DNA of 64,000 nucleotides from NCBI RefSeq assembly GCF_000746525.1, contig NZ_CP009048.1, positions 1,543,501 through 1,607,500 on the forward strand. Reading direction: 5' to 3'. Position numbers and translations under genes: made by a program. This document shows, piece after piece, positions 51,148-60,065 of this stretch. Below the pieces are notes generated by a model, which ran no database searches, was not told where the DNA came from, and was given only the letters and a program-made list of their open reading frames with translations. This stretch comes from Pseudomonas alkylphenolica. GTDB taxonomy: Bacteria; Pseudomonadota; Gammaproteobacteria; Pseudomonadales; Pseudomonadaceae. Numbering within the stretch: the stretch's first letter is position 1; every line of letters begins with the position of its first letter.

Positions 51148-51915
51148 CTAGTCGAACCGGTAGATGTCCATCCCCAACGCCCCCAGGGTGAAGCCCTGAT
51201 GGACGATCCCGAACTGCTCACCGGCACCGCGGGCAAAATACAGCGGCAACAGATGCTCATCGCTCGGATGGCTGCGCACGGCAAACGGCGCCTGGTGCCG
51301 GTAATCATGCAGGGCTGGCGTATCATCTGCCTGCAGTTTCTCGATCATCCAGTTACGAAACGCCAAGGCCCAGGGTTCGATGCTTTCCGGGCCGGCGTGC
51401 CAGTCCAGTTCGCCGAGGTTGTGGGTGATGCTTCCCGAGCCGATCAACAGGATGTTTTGTTCACGCAAGCTGGCAAGCGCAGCGCCTACCAACTCCTGTA
51501 GTTTCGGGCCGAGCTGGGTCGGCAGGGAAACCTGTACCACCGGAATATCCGCTTTGGGGTACATCAGCGACAGTGGCACCCAGGTGCCGTGGTCAAAGGG
51601 CCGCTGTGGGTCGAGGCGGGCTGGCATACCGGCGGCGCAAAGCAATTCACTTACTTGCTGGGCCAGGGCGGGATCGCCCGGAGCGGGGTACTGCACGGCA
51701 TACAGCGCAGCGGGGAAGCCGCCGAAGTCATGCCAGGTGTCTGGCTGAGGGCTACTGGATACCAGCAGCTCACGGCTTTCCCAGTGCGCTGATACCACCA
51801 CAATGGCTTTCGGTCGCTCCAGCTCTGCGGCCAGGCGTTTCAATGCCGGGGCACTGGCGCCCGGCTCCAGGGCGAGCATGGGAGAGCCGTGAGAAATAAA
51901 CAGGCTGGGCAGCAT
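51148..51915 (-). CDS. DODA/LigB-family extradiol dioxygenase
   Basis: A 255-residue class III extradiol dioxygenase of the YgiD type. FISHGSP (His near the start), VSAHWES and the late SITHNLGEL carry metal and catalytic His residues as in 4,5-DOPA dioxygenase. E. coli YgiD cleaves L-DOPA; the natural bacterial substrate remains unclear. It converges on the deaD terminator and REP pair and is divergent from tpm. Confidence 0.9.
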   Translation of the reverse strand: MLPSLFISHGSPMLALEPGASAPALKRLAAELERPKAIVVVSAHWESRELLVSSSPQPDTWHDFGGFPAALYAVQYPAPGDPALAQQVSELLCAAGMPARLDPQRPFDHGTWVPLSLMYPKADIPVVQVSLPTQLGPKLQELVGAALASLREQNILLIGSGSITHNLGELDWHAGPESIEPWALAFRNWMIEKLQADDTPALHDYRHQAPFAVRSHPSDEHLLPLYFARGAGEQFGIVHQGFTLGALGMDIYRFD

Positions 51916-52018
51916 AAGGGCGTTCCTGACGTTAAGATGAGCCCATCTTCAGGCAGAACATTGATCTAAATCTAATATAAGTTTTCGCAGTATTTGATCG
52001 AAATTATCGAGGTGAGCC

Positions 52019-52669
52019 ATGCAGGCAGAGTTTTGGCATTCACGCTGGAATAGCAATCAGATCGGCTTTCATCAGTCCCGGGTCAACACTTGCCTCCAGC
52101 AGCACTGGCCGGCGCTGGGTGTGCCGGCGGGCACGCGGGTGCTTGTGCCGTTGTGCGGCAAGAGCCTGGACATGCTCTGGTTGGCAGGGCAGGGGCTGCA
52201 GGTGCTGGGTGTCGAGCTGTCGGAGCGGGCTGTGGAGGACTTCTTCACTGAGCATCAACTGCAGCCGCAAGTGACGCAGGACGGTGTATTCAAGGTTTTC
52301 CGCTGCGAGGATGTCGAAATTCGCTGCGGTGATTTCTTCGCCCTGACGGCGGAGGATGTCAGCGGTTGCAGCGCATTGTATGACCGCGCCGCGGTCATCG
52401 CTTTGCCAGAGGAGATGCGCAAGCGCTATGTCGCGCATCTGCAGACGATATTGCCGGTCTCGGCGAAAGGCTTGTTGATCACGCTGGATTACGATCAGGC
52501 GCAAATCGACGGACCGCCGTTTGCCGTTACCGATGAGGAGGTGCATGCGCTATTCGCCGCCTGGCACCCGCGTGAGCTGGCAGCGCACGATGTGCTGGAG
52601 GACAGTCCGAAGTTTCAGCAGGCCGGCGCCAGCCATCTGCTGGAGCGGGTCTATCGATTGTCGCGCTGA
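52019..52669 (+). CDS. tpm: thiopurine S-methyltransferase
   Basis: A 216-residue SAM-dependent methyltransferase. It begins [20 protein letters not shown] and has [20 protein letters not shown] (SAM loop) and [14 protein letters not shown], the hallmarks of TPMT. Bacterial Tpm methylates selenium and tellurium compounds and thiopurines and gives tellurite resistance in Pseudomonas. AGGTGAGCC precedes the ATG. A terminator and a REP pair follow. Confidence 0.95.
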   Translation: MQAEFWHSRWNSNQIGFHQSRVNTCLQQHWPALGVPAGTRVLVPLCGKSLDMLWLAGQGLQVLGVELSERAVEDFFTEHQLQPQVTQDGVFKVFRCEDVEIRCGDFFALTAEDVSGCSALYDRAAVIALPEEMRKRYVAHLQTILPVSAKGLLITLDYDQAQIDGPPFAVTDEEVHALFAAWHPRELAAHDVLEDSPKFQQAGASHLLERVYRLSR

Positions 52670-52673
52670 AATG

Positions 52674-52704
52674 AAAAAGGGCGACCCTGAGGTCGCCCTT
52701 TTTC
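52674..52704 (+). terminator. rho-independent terminator after tpm
   Basis: AAAGGGCGACC and GGTCGCCCTTT form a stem with a 4-base loop, followed by TTTC. Confidence 0.9.
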
Positions 52705-52723
52705 TTTGTGGTGTCTCAAATCG

Positions 52724-52792
52724 GTGGGAGCGGGCTTGCCCCGCGATTCAATTTCCCTGACAAAATGCAATCGCGGGGCAAGCCCGCCCCAC
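52724..52792. repeat. REP pair (inverted) after tpm
   Basis: Inverted REP pair; the second copy has lost three bases near its end (AAGCCCGCCCCAC). Confidence 0.85.
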
Positions 52793-52797
52793 GCCTG

Positions 52798-53685
52798 TCA
52801 GCCGCGACGGCGCAGGGCTTCGATACGGTCTTCCAGCGGTGGGTGGCTCATCAGCAGGCCAGCCAGGCCCTGCTTGAGGCCGCCGTTGATGCCGAAGGCG
52901 TTCAGGGTGTCAGGCATGTGCACTGGCACGCCTTGTTCCGAACGCAGGCGCTGCAGGGCGCCGATCATCGCACTGGTGCCGGCCAGGCGCGCACCGGCTT
53001 CGTCGGCGCGGTACTCGCGTTTGCGCGAGAACCACATGACGATCATGCTGGCCAGGATGCCCAGCACCAGTTCGGCAACGATGGTTGCGATGTAGTACGC
53101 GATACCCTGGCCTTCTTCGTTCTTGAAAATCACCTTGTCGACAAAGTTGCCGATGATACGGGCGAAGAACATCACGAAGGTGTTGACCACGCCCTGGACC
53201 AGGGCGAGGGTAACCATGTCGCCGTTGGCGACGTGGCCGATCTCGTGGGCCAGTACTGCACGTACTTCATCAGGCGAGAAACGCTCCAGCAGGCCCTGGC
53301 TTACCGCAACCAGTGCATCGTTGCGGTTCCAGCCGGTGGCGAAGGCGTTGGCCTCGTAGGCCGGGAAGATGCCCACTTCCGGCATCTTGATGCCGGCTTC
53401 GCGGGACAGCTCTTCAACGGTCTGCAGCAGCCACTGCTCGTGGCGGGTGCGCGGCTGGCTGATGATCTGCGTGCCGGTGCTCATTTTCGCCATCCACTTG
53501 GAGATGAACAGCGAAATCAGCGAACCGGCAAAGCCGAACACGGCGCAGAAAACCAGCAGCTGGTCGAGCTTGAGGTCAACCCCGTTTGCCGCCATGAACC
53601 CATTGAAGCCGAACAGGCTCAGGGTAATGCTGGCAATCAGCACAACCGCAAGGTTGGTGGCTACAAACAGTAAGATGCGCATCAT
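52798..53685 (-). CDS. htpX: membrane protease HtpX
   Basis: A 295-residue membrane zinc metalloprotease for quality control of inner-membrane proteins. The zinc motif is [13 protein letters not shown], and the third ligand is in the [10 protein letters not shown] stretch. Two hydrophobic stretches are at the N-terminus ([18 protein letters not shown]) and two more after the active site. AGGAGA with about 10 bases spacing sets the start at 53685. It overlaps a heat-shock function by family; no sigma-32 site was recognised. Confidence 0.96.
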   Translation of the reverse strand: MMRILLFVATNLAVVLIASITLSLFGFNGFMAANGVDLKLDQLLVFCAVFGFAGSLISLFISKWMAKMSTGTQIISQPRTRHEQWLLQTVEELSREAGIKMPEVGIFPAYEANAFATGWNRNDALVAVSQGLLERFSPDEVRAVLAHEIGHVANGDMVTLALVQGVVNTFVMFFARIIGNFVDKVIFKNEEGQGIAYYIATIVAELVLGILASMIVMWFSRKREYRADEAGARLAGTSAMIGALQRLRSEQGVPVHMPDTLNAFGINGGLKQGLAGLLMSHPPLEDRIEALRRRG

Positions 53686-53865
53686 GGTTGTTACGTTCTC
53701 CTGACGGATAAAAATGTCACGTATGCGGGGGTATATAAGGTGCAGGCTCCAGCGATTCAACCGGGCGACTATTTCAAACTGTGTACTTCTCTGTATTACA
53801 GCCGAATTCCATCATCCCGCACGCCAGAGCGCCAAGGCTTACAGAGAGGGAAAATTATTCTGTAG

Positions 53866-53891
53866 GGCCTGCGCCGGGAGTGACGCAGGCC
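53866..53891 (-). terminator. hairpin after alaA
   Basis: GGCCTGCG (53866-53873) and CGCAGGCC (53884-53891), a stem of 8 bp located about 20 bases past the alaA stop. Only a few T follow, so it is a weak terminator candidate. Confidence 0.45.
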
Positions 53892-53909
53892 TTGGCAAAC
53901 GCCTGTAGG

Positions 53910-55121
53910 TTACTGCTGATAGGTCTTCAGGAAGTTTCCGATACGGCCGATGGCCTGTTCCAGGTCGTCGACCCGTGGCAGGGTCACCACGCGGAAGTGA
54001 TCCGGCCACGGCCAGTTGAAGGCGGTGCCCTGAACGATCAGCAGCTTTTCCGAGAGTAGCAGGTCAAGCACGAACTTTTCATCGTTATGGATCGGGCAGA
54101 CCTTCGGGTCGATCCGCGGGAAGGCGTAGAGCGCGCCCATGGGCTTGACACAGCTGACACCGGGAATGTCGTTGAGCAGCTCCCAGGTGCGGTTGCGCTG
54201 CTCAAGCAGGCGCCCGGGTGGCAGGACCAGGTCATTGATGCTCTGGTAGCCGCCCAGGGCGGTCTGGATGGCATGCTGGCTCGGTACGTTGGCACACAGG
54301 CGCATGTTGGCCAGCATGTCGATGCCTTCGATGTAGCTCTGGGCATGGTGCTTGGGCCCGGAAATGATCAGCCAGCCGGAGCGGAAACCCGCCACCCGGT
54401 AGGACTTGGACAAACCGTTGAAGGTCAGGCAGAGCAGGTCCGGGGCCAGCGATGCGGTGCTGATGTGCACGGCTTCGTCGTAGAGGATCTTGTCGTAGAT
54501 CTCGTCGGAGAACACCACCAGGTTGTGCTGGCGCGCCAGCTCCAGCATGCCCAGCAGCAATTCGCGCGAGTACACCGCACCGGTCGGGTTGTTCGGGTTG
54601 ATGATCACCAGCGCTTTGGTGTTGGAGGTGATCTTGGCCTTGATGTCGTCAAGGTCAGGGAACCAGTCGGCCTGCTCGTCGCACAGGTAGTGCACCGGGT
54701 TGCCACCGGCCAGGCTCACTGCGGCGGTCCACAGCGGGTAGTCCGGGGCCGGAATCAGCACTTCGTCGCCGTTGTTGAGCAGTGCCTGCATCGACATCAC
54801 GATCAGCTCGGAGACGCCGTTGCCCAGATAGATGTCTTCGATGCCGACACCTTCGATCTGCTTCTGCTGGCAGTACTGCATGACCGCTTTACGCGCGCTG
54901 AACAGGCCTTTGGAGTCACTGTAGCCCTGGGCGGTCGGCAGATTGCGGATCACGTCCTGGAGGATTTCGTCCGGCGCCTCGAAACCAAAGGGCGCCGGGT
55001 TGCCGATGTTCAGCTTGAGGATGCGATGGCCTTCCTCTTCCAGGCGTTTGGCGTGCTTGAGCACCGGGCCGCGAATGTCATAGCAGACATTGGCGAGCTT
55101 GTTCGATTTGCTGACCTGCAT
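53910..55121 (-). CDS. alaA: alanine-forming PLP aminotransferase
   Basis: A 403-residue class I aminotransferase. NNPTGAVYSRELL binds PLP phosphate; SKSYRVAGFRSGW (SKSYRVAG) holds the PLP lysine. The start MQVSKSNKLANVCYDIRGPVLKHAKRLEEEGH is the usual beginning of the AlaA group that makes alanine from pyruvate and glutamate. The ATG at 55121 is preferred over the upstream in-frame one. It is divergent from msrB. Confidence 0.93.
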   Translation of the reverse strand: MQVSKSNKLANVCYDIRGPVLKHAKRLEEEGHRILKLNIGNPAPFGFEAPDEILQDVIRNLPTAQGYSDSKGLFSARKAVMQYCQQKQIEGVGIEDIYLGNGVSELIVMSMQALLNNGDEVLIPAPDYPLWTAAVSLAGGNPVHYLCDEQADWFPDLDDIKAKITSNTKALVIINPNNPTGAVYSRELLLGMLELARQHNLVVFSDEIYDKILYDEAVHISTASLAPDLLCLTFNGLSKSYRVAGFRSGWLIISGPKHHAQSYIEGIDMLANMRLCANVPSQHAIQTALGGYQSINDLVLPPGRLLEQRNRTWELLNDIPGVSCVKPMGALYAFPRIDPKVCPIHNDEKFVLDLLLSEKLLIVQGTAFNWPWPDHFRVVTLPRVDDLEQAIGRIGNFLKTYQQ

Positions 55122-55288
55122 GATGTGATCCCGATTAGAAAAGATCGCCGCGCACTGCGCTGTGAAATCGTTTGAAAAGCGTGTAACGCGGGTGCCAGAC
55201 TGATGCCTGATGAGGCGCAATAATATACGTGCCGACCGCGTTGTGGAAAAGACGCAGCGCGGGGTTTTTAGTCTGCCGAGGCCTGCAC

Positions 55289-55681
55289 ATGGAAAAGATA
55301 GAGAAAACCCTGGAAGAATGGCGCGCCATGCTCGACCCCGAACAGTACAACGTCTGCCGCCTGAAAGGTACCGAGCGGCCGTTCAGCGGCAAGTACAACA
55401 GCACCAGGACTGACGGTGTCTATCACTGTATCTGCTGCAATGCGCCGTTGTTCGATTCGAAGGCCAAGTTCGACTCCGGCTGCGGCTGGCCGAGCTTCTA
55501 CGAGCCGATCGAAGACAGCGCGATGGTCGAGATTCGCGACACCTCCCACGGCATGATCCGCACCGAAGTCACCTGCGCCCACTGCGATGCCCATCTGGGG
55601 CATGTGTTCCCTGACGGTCCGCCGCCGACCGGGCTACGCTATTGCATCAACTCGGTCTGCCTGGACCTGGTTCCACGCTAA
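55289..55681 (+). CDS. msrB: methionine-R-sulfoxide reductase B
   Basis: A 130-residue zinc-type MsrB. The zinc cysteines are in CICCNAPLF and [10 protein letters not shown]; the catalytic Cys is in [11 protein letters not shown]. It reduces methionine-R-sulfoxide residues in proteins with thioredoxin. The gene begins the msrB-gpx pair (16 bases apart) and shares the region with other redox-repair genes. Start 55289 ([15 protein letters not shown]) is the family start. Confidence 0.96.
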   Translation: MEKIEKTLEEWRAMLDPEQYNVCRLKGTERPFSGKYNSTRTDGVYHCICCNAPLFDSKAKFDSGCGWPSFYEPIEDSAMVEIRDTSHGMIRTEVTCAHCDAHLGHVFPDGPPPTGLRYCINSVCLDLVPR

Positions 55682-55697
55682 CAGAGGAGAAAAGGTC

Positions 55698-56183
55698 ATG
55701 GCCGACGCGCTGCTGAATATTCCCTGCGTCACCCTGGGCGGTGAGCAGAAGGTCCTGGGTGATTTCCAGGGCAAGGTGCTGTTGGTGGTCAATACCGCCA
55801 GTCAGTGCGGTTTTACCCCGCAATACAAAGGCCTTGAGCAACTCTGGCAGCGTTACCGCGAGCGCGGCCTGGTGGTGGTGGGCTTTCCGTGCAACCAGTT
55901 CGGCAAGCAGGAGCCGGGTGATGCACGGGAAATCGCCCAGTTCTGTGAAACCAACTTCGGCGTCAGCTTTCCGCTGTTTCGCAAGATCGAAGTCAATGGC
56001 GACGGCGCCCATCCCTTGTTCGTCGAACTGAAAAAGCGCGCCCCCGGCCTGCTCGGTTCGCAAAAGATCAAATGGAATTTCACCAAATTCCTCGTCGACC
56101 CGGCCAGCGGCAAGGTCACCCGCTATGCGCCGAGCACCAAGCCCGAAGCGCTGGCCGCTTCGATCGAGAAGCTGCTCAGGTAG
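55698..56183 (+). CDS. glutathione peroxidase
   Basis: A 161-residue thiol (Cys-type) glutathione peroxidase. C37 in VNTASQCGFTPQY replaces the Sec of mammals; FPCNQFGKQEPG and WNFTKFLVD complete the catalytic tetrad. It reduces H2O2 and lipid peroxides, with thioredoxin in most bacterial members. AGAGGAGAAAAGG precedes the ATG. Its last 8 bases overlap the convergent histidine kinase gene. Confidence 0.95.
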   Translation: MADALLNIPCVTLGGEQKVLGDFQGKVLLVVNTASQCGFTPQYKGLEQLWQRYRERGLVVVGFPCNQFGKQEPGDAREIAQFCETNFGVSFPLFRKIEVNGDGAHPLFVELKKRAPGLLGSQKIKWNFTKFLVDPASGKVTRYAPSTKPEALAASIEKLLR

Positions 56184-58494
56184 TCGTCAGCGGCACCCAG
56201 TGATCGATCAGGCCCAATAGCTCCTCGCGACGGAAGGGCTTGGCCAGATAGTCGTTCATGCCCGCCGCCCGGCAGCGTTCGCGCTCTTCGGGCATGGCGT
56301 TGGCGGTCAGGGCGACGATGGGCAGGTTCGGCCAGTGTCCGCTCTGACGGATTCTGCGGCTGGCTTCATAGCCGTCCATGACCGGCATGTTGCAATCCAT
56401 CAGTACCAGATCGAAGGGCGTACGTTCGAGCTGATCCAGCGCTTCTGCGCCATGCGCGGCGATGCTGACGTCGCAGCCGAGCTTGGCCAGCATGCCCTTG
56501 GCCACCAACTGGTTCACCGGGTTGTCCTCGACCAGCAGGATATTTGCGCGGCGTTGGCTGTGTAGAGCGCCCTGGTGTGCGTTGGAATTGATGCTGTCGG
56601 ATCCGTGCAGCGTGCGCCGCAGGGTCTGGTACAGGGCGTTGCGCGCCAGTGGCCGGGCTTGCTGTTGCAAGGGCGCCAGATGCACGGCCTGTTCACCCGG
56701 AAGAAAGTTGCCGTAGGCGGTCACCAGCAGGATCGGCGCCTGTATCTGCGGACGAAGCGCAAACAGATTGTCCAGGTCGTCAGTAATCAGCAGGTCAGGG
56801 CGGGCGTCACGCAGCTCGTCAGGGTGGTCGTAGCGCCGGTAATCCAGGCCCCAGCCAGGTAGCAGGGTGTGCAAGAGCTCGGCCAGGCCGCTGCCGGCAT
56901 TGCTCAGGGCGGCGACGCTGCCGTGCAGGCGTTCTGCGGGGACGGCCGGGGAGTGACAGGGCAGGGGCAGTTCGGCGCTGAACTGGCTGCCGAAGCCGGC
57001 TTGCGAACTGATACTCAGGCGTCCGTGCATGGCCTCGCAGAGATTGTTGGTCAGCGCCAGGCCCAGGCCGGTACCGCCGTATTGGCGGGTAATGCCGGCG
57101 CCGGCCTGGATGAACGGCTGGAAGATCCGCACCTGGGCCTCGTGGGGGATGCCGATGCCGGTGTCGCAGACATCCAGGCGCACGCCACCGCTGTAGGCGC
57201 GCAGGCGCACATCGACGCGGCCGAAGCGGGTGAATTTGAGGGCGTTGGACAACAGGTTGCTGACAATCTGGCGTACGCGGGTCGGGTCGCCAAGGACCAT
57301 GGCGGGAAACTGCGGGTCGATCAGGCAGGTCAGTTCGACACTCGGCGCGGCGTTCTGTGACAGCAGGTTGGCGGTATCTTCGACCAGAGCGCCAAGGTCG
57401 AACGGGATACGTTCCAGCTCCAGTTGACCTGCGTCGAACTTGGACAGGTCGAGGATATCGTTGAGCAACTCCACCAGCACCTTGCCTGAGTCGTGGGCAA
57501 TCGACAGCTGCTGGCGCTGCTCGGCATTGAGCGGGCTGTCCAGAGACAGGGCGATCATCCCCAGCAAGCCATTGAGTGGGGTGCGGATTTCATGGCTCAT
57601 GTTGGCCAGAAAGGCCGCCCGTGCCTGGGCCATGTCCAGGGCGCGCCTGCGCGCATCTTCCAGCTCCTGGTTGGATTGGCTCAGGCGCGTGTTGCTCGCC
57701 TTGAGCTCAAGGGTGCGAGCCGAGACGACGTCTTCCAGTTCGTTGAGGTATTCGGTGAGGCGGTTTTCGGCGTTTCGCCGTTGCTGGATTTCGGTGGCCA
57801 TGCTGACGAACTGCTGATTGGCGACTTTCACCAGTACGCCGATCTCATCGTGCTCATGACCGGGCGGGAACGACAGCTTCGACTGCTCCGGTTGGCGCGA
57901 GTCGCGATTGGCCAGGGCGCTGATCACCCGCACCAGCGGCTTGGTCAGCATGAAGTAGAACAGCGCCAGAAGGATGCCGGTAAGGATCAGGCTGCGCATG
58001 AAACCGTTGAGCAGGGTGACTTCGGCACGCTTGAGAAAGCGGCCGCCAAAGGCGAAGGTGTCGACCTCCAGGTACAGGGTGCCGAGGTATTCGTCGGGCA
58101 TGTGGCCGAGAAACAGCGGGTCCTTGAATTGGCGGCTTTCACCGAACAGGAAGTCGCTGATCAAGCGATAACTGCTTTCTTCCCGGGGCCGCTGCACATC
58201 CGCCAGCACCGTGTCGTTGTTGTCGATCAACCATGCGCGGGTGATTGCCGGCGATTGCAGCAAGCCGCCGGTGAGCTCTTGCGCCAGTTCCGAGTCGATG
58301 TTGTAAGCGATCCGGGCGGCGGGGTTGTGACTGATTTGCAGCAGTGCCTGCATCTCGCGGTTGATGGAGGCGTCTTCACTGGCATAATCGATACCGATCT
58401 GGATGAGACTGAGCAATGTACCCAGGATGAAGCCGACCAGGACCGTCAGCCGGGCTTGCTTGTAGGACAGGCGATTGGTGAACTTGATATCCAT
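56176..58494 (-). CDS. hybrid histidine kinase with receiver domain
   Basis: A 772-residue hybrid kinase. Layout: membrane helix ~12-35, periplasmic segment to ~165, second membrane helix (SLILTGILLALFYFML), HAMP, coiled coil ~240-290, HisKA with H301 (MSHEIRTPLNGLL), HATPase to about 515, a degenerate receiver-like stretch (~520-620), then a true receiver with D700 (LVLMDCNMPVMDG). No Hpt domain is present, so a separate phosphotransfer protein is likely required. The periplasmic sensor is unfamiliar. It overlaps gpx by 8 bases. Confidence 0.92.
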   Translation of the reverse strand: MDIKFTNRLSYKQARLTVLVGFILGTLLSLIQIGIDYASEDASINREMQALLQISHNPAARIAYNIDSELAQELTGGLLQSPAITRAWLIDNNDTVLADVQRPREESSYRLISDFLFGESRQFKDPLFLGHMPDEYLGTLYLEVDTFAFGGRFLKRAEVTLLNGFMRSLILTGILLALFYFMLTKPLVRVISALANRDSRQPEQSKLSFPPGHEHDEIGVLVKVANQQFVSMATEIQQRRNAENRLTEYLNELEDVVSARTLELKASNTRLSQSNQELEDARRRALDMAQARAAFLANMSHEIRTPLNGLLGMIALSLDSPLNAEQRQQLSIAHDSGKVLVELLNDILDLSKFDAGQLELERIPFDLGALVEDTANLLSQNAAPSVELTCLIDPQFPAMVLGDPTRVRQIVSNLLSNALKFTRFGRVDVRLRAYSGGVRLDVCDTGIGIPHEAQVRIFQPFIQAGAGITRQYGGTGLGLALTNNLCEAMHGRLSISSQAGFGSQFSAELPLPCHSPAVPAERLHGSVAALSNAGSGLAELLHTLLPGWGLDYRRYDHPDELRDARPDLLITDDLDNLFALRPQIQAPILLVTAYGNFLPGEQAVHLAPLQQQARPLARNALYQTLRRTLHGSDSINSNAHQGALHSQRRANILLVEDNPVNQLVAKGMLAKLGCDVSIAAHGAEALDQLERTPFDLVLMDCNMPVMDGYEASRRIRQSGHWPNLPIVALTANAMPEERERCRAAGMNDYLAKPFRREELLGLIDHWVPLTTT

Positions 58495-58618
58495 GAGTCC
58501 CGGGCCAGTTTCACATTCCGTGCGCTGCGCAAGCATAGCCGATCAGCCCCGGCTGCTGGCACGCCCTGTCACACATTCAGCAGTGCCGTTGTCCTTGAAT
58601 CTGTCTTGAGGAACCATT

Positions 58619-59512
58619 GTGGACTCTCGTTTAAATGCTTTTCTGGAGCGTGCCGAAAGCGTGCTCGCCCGCCTTGAACCATTATTGCCTGCACCACGTT
58701 CGCAGATCGACTGGAACCATTGCCTGGCCGCGCGCTGGCAGCGTGATGGCCGCAGCGGCTATCTGCTGCCGCTGCAAGTCAGCCTCGACATGCGTCTGTC
58801 GGACCTGATCGGGGTTGACCTGCAGCGCGAGCAACTGGGGCGAAACACGCGCCAGTTCCTCGATGGCATGCCCGCTAACCACGCGCTGCTGTGGGGCTCG
58901 CGTGGCACTGGCAAGTCTTCACTGGTGCGCGCGCTGCTGGCCGAGTATGCCAAGGCCGGGCTGCGCCTGATTGAAATCGAGCGCGATCACCTCGCCGACC
59001 TGCCACGGGTGGTGGAGCAACTGAGCAAACTGCCCCAGCGCTTCGTGCTGTTTTGCGACGACCTCTCGTTCGAAGCCGGGGAGGGTGACTACCGGGTGCT
59101 CAAGAGTGTGCTCGATGGCTCGCTGGAGCAGGCGCCGGACAACGTGCTGTTGTACGCCACCTCGAACCGCCGGCACCTGGTGCCGGAAAAGCAGAGCGAC
59201 AATGAAAACTGGAAAATGGTCGACGGCGAACTGCACCCCAACGAGGCGGTCGAGGACAAGATCGCCTTGTCCGATCGTTTCGGTCTGTGGCTGTCGTTTT
59301 ACCCCTTCACCCAGGATCATTTCCTCAATGTGGTCGAGCACTGGATCGGCCAGCTGGCCAGCGCCGCCGGGCTGACCTGGCAGCGCGATGAGGCGCTGGA
59401 CATACTCGCCGTGCGCTGGGCCACTGGCCGCGGCAACCGTAATGGCCGTTGTGCCTACCAGTTCGCCCGGTACTGGGTCGGACTGCAACTGTTGGAGCAA
59501 AAACATGATTGA
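58619..59512 (+). CDS. AAA-type ATP-binding protein, DUF815 family
   Basis: A 297-residue P-loop protein. The N-terminal ~85 residues are helical; Walker A is LLWGSRGTGKSS, Walker B is RFVLFCDDLSFE. DUF815 members are small ATPases of unknown role in many Proteobacteria. GTG start after TTGAGGAACC. The 3' end overlaps the start of the msrC-like gene (ATG at 59505), so the two are translationally coupled. The coupling suggests a shared role in redox repair, which remains an inference. Confidence 0.85.
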   Translation: MDSRLNAFLERAESVLARLEPLLPAPRSQIDWNHCLAARWQRDGRSGYLLPLQVSLDMRLSDLIGVDLQREQLGRNTRQFLDGMPANHALLWGSRGTGKSSLVRALLAEYAKAGLRLIEIERDHLADLPRVVEQLSKLPQRFVLFCDDLSFEAGEGDYRVLKSVLDGSLEQAPDNVLLYATSNRRHLVPEKQSDNENWKMVDGELHPNEAVEDKIALSDRFGLWLSFYPFTQDHFLNVVEHWIGQLASAAGLTWQRDEALDILAVRWATGRGNRNGRCAYQFARYWVGLQLLEQKHD

Positions 59513-59987
59513 CCTGAACGCCTCTGGTGCCGGCCTTGAGGGCTACGGCTTGCTGGCTGCACAGCTGGAAGCCCTGTTTGCCGATGAGCGCGACTTCATT
59601 GCCAATGCCGCGCAATTCTCGGCGTTTCTTTATAGCCAGGTTGAAGACCTGAACTGGGCGGGTTTTTACCTGAACCGTAATGAAGAACTGGTGCTGGGCC
59701 CGTTCCAGGGCCAGGTCGCCTGTGTGCGGATTCCGTTCGGTCGTGGTGTGTGTGGTGCTGCAGCGGCCAGTCGCGAAACCCAGCGGGTTGAAGACGTGCA
59801 TGCGTTCCCGGGGCATATCGCTTGCGATAGCGCCTCAAACAGCGAGCTGGTGATTCCGCTGGTCAAGGAAGGGCGGCTGATAGGTGTGCTGGATCTGGAC
59901 AGTCCGAAGCTGGCGCGCTTCAGTGCGGCGGATCAGGAGGGGTTTGAGCGCCTGGCGGCGATCTTTTTGCGTTTGACTGACTGCTGA
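59505..59987 (+). CDS. msrC: free methionine-(R)-sulfoxide reductase (GAF domain)
   Basis: A 160-residue GAF-domain protein of the fRMsr (MsrC) type. Three cysteines C73, C83 and C107 (VACVRIPFGRGVCG and HIACDSASN) match the catalytic and resolving set (C84, C94, C118) of the E. coli enzyme, offset by eleven. It reduces free methionine-R-sulfoxide. It overlaps the DUF815 gene by eight bases, so both are co-translated. A REP pair follows. Confidence 0.93.
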   Translation: MIDLNASGAGLEGYGLLAAQLEALFADERDFIANAAQFSAFLYSQVEDLNWAGFYLNRNEELVLGPFQGQVACVRIPFGRGVCGAAAASRETQRVEDVHAFPGHIACDSASNSELVIPLVKEGRLIGVLDLDSPKLARFSAADQEGFERLAAIFLRLTDC

Positions 59988-59989
59988 CA

Positions 59990-60055
59990 ATCGCGGGGCA
60001 AGCCCGCTCCCACAGAGTGAACACCATCCCTGTGGGAGCGGGCTTGCCCCGCGAT
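59990..60055. repeat. REP pair (inverted) after msrC
   Basis: Inverted REP pair between the convergent msrC and the hypothetical gene at 60066. Confidence 0.9.
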
Positions 60056-60065
60056 GATGTCTGCA

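Noticed and set aside
4119..60055. REP pairs as CRISPR-like repeats
   Set aside because: They are inverted, widely spaced and lack regular spacers or cas genes; they are REP elements.
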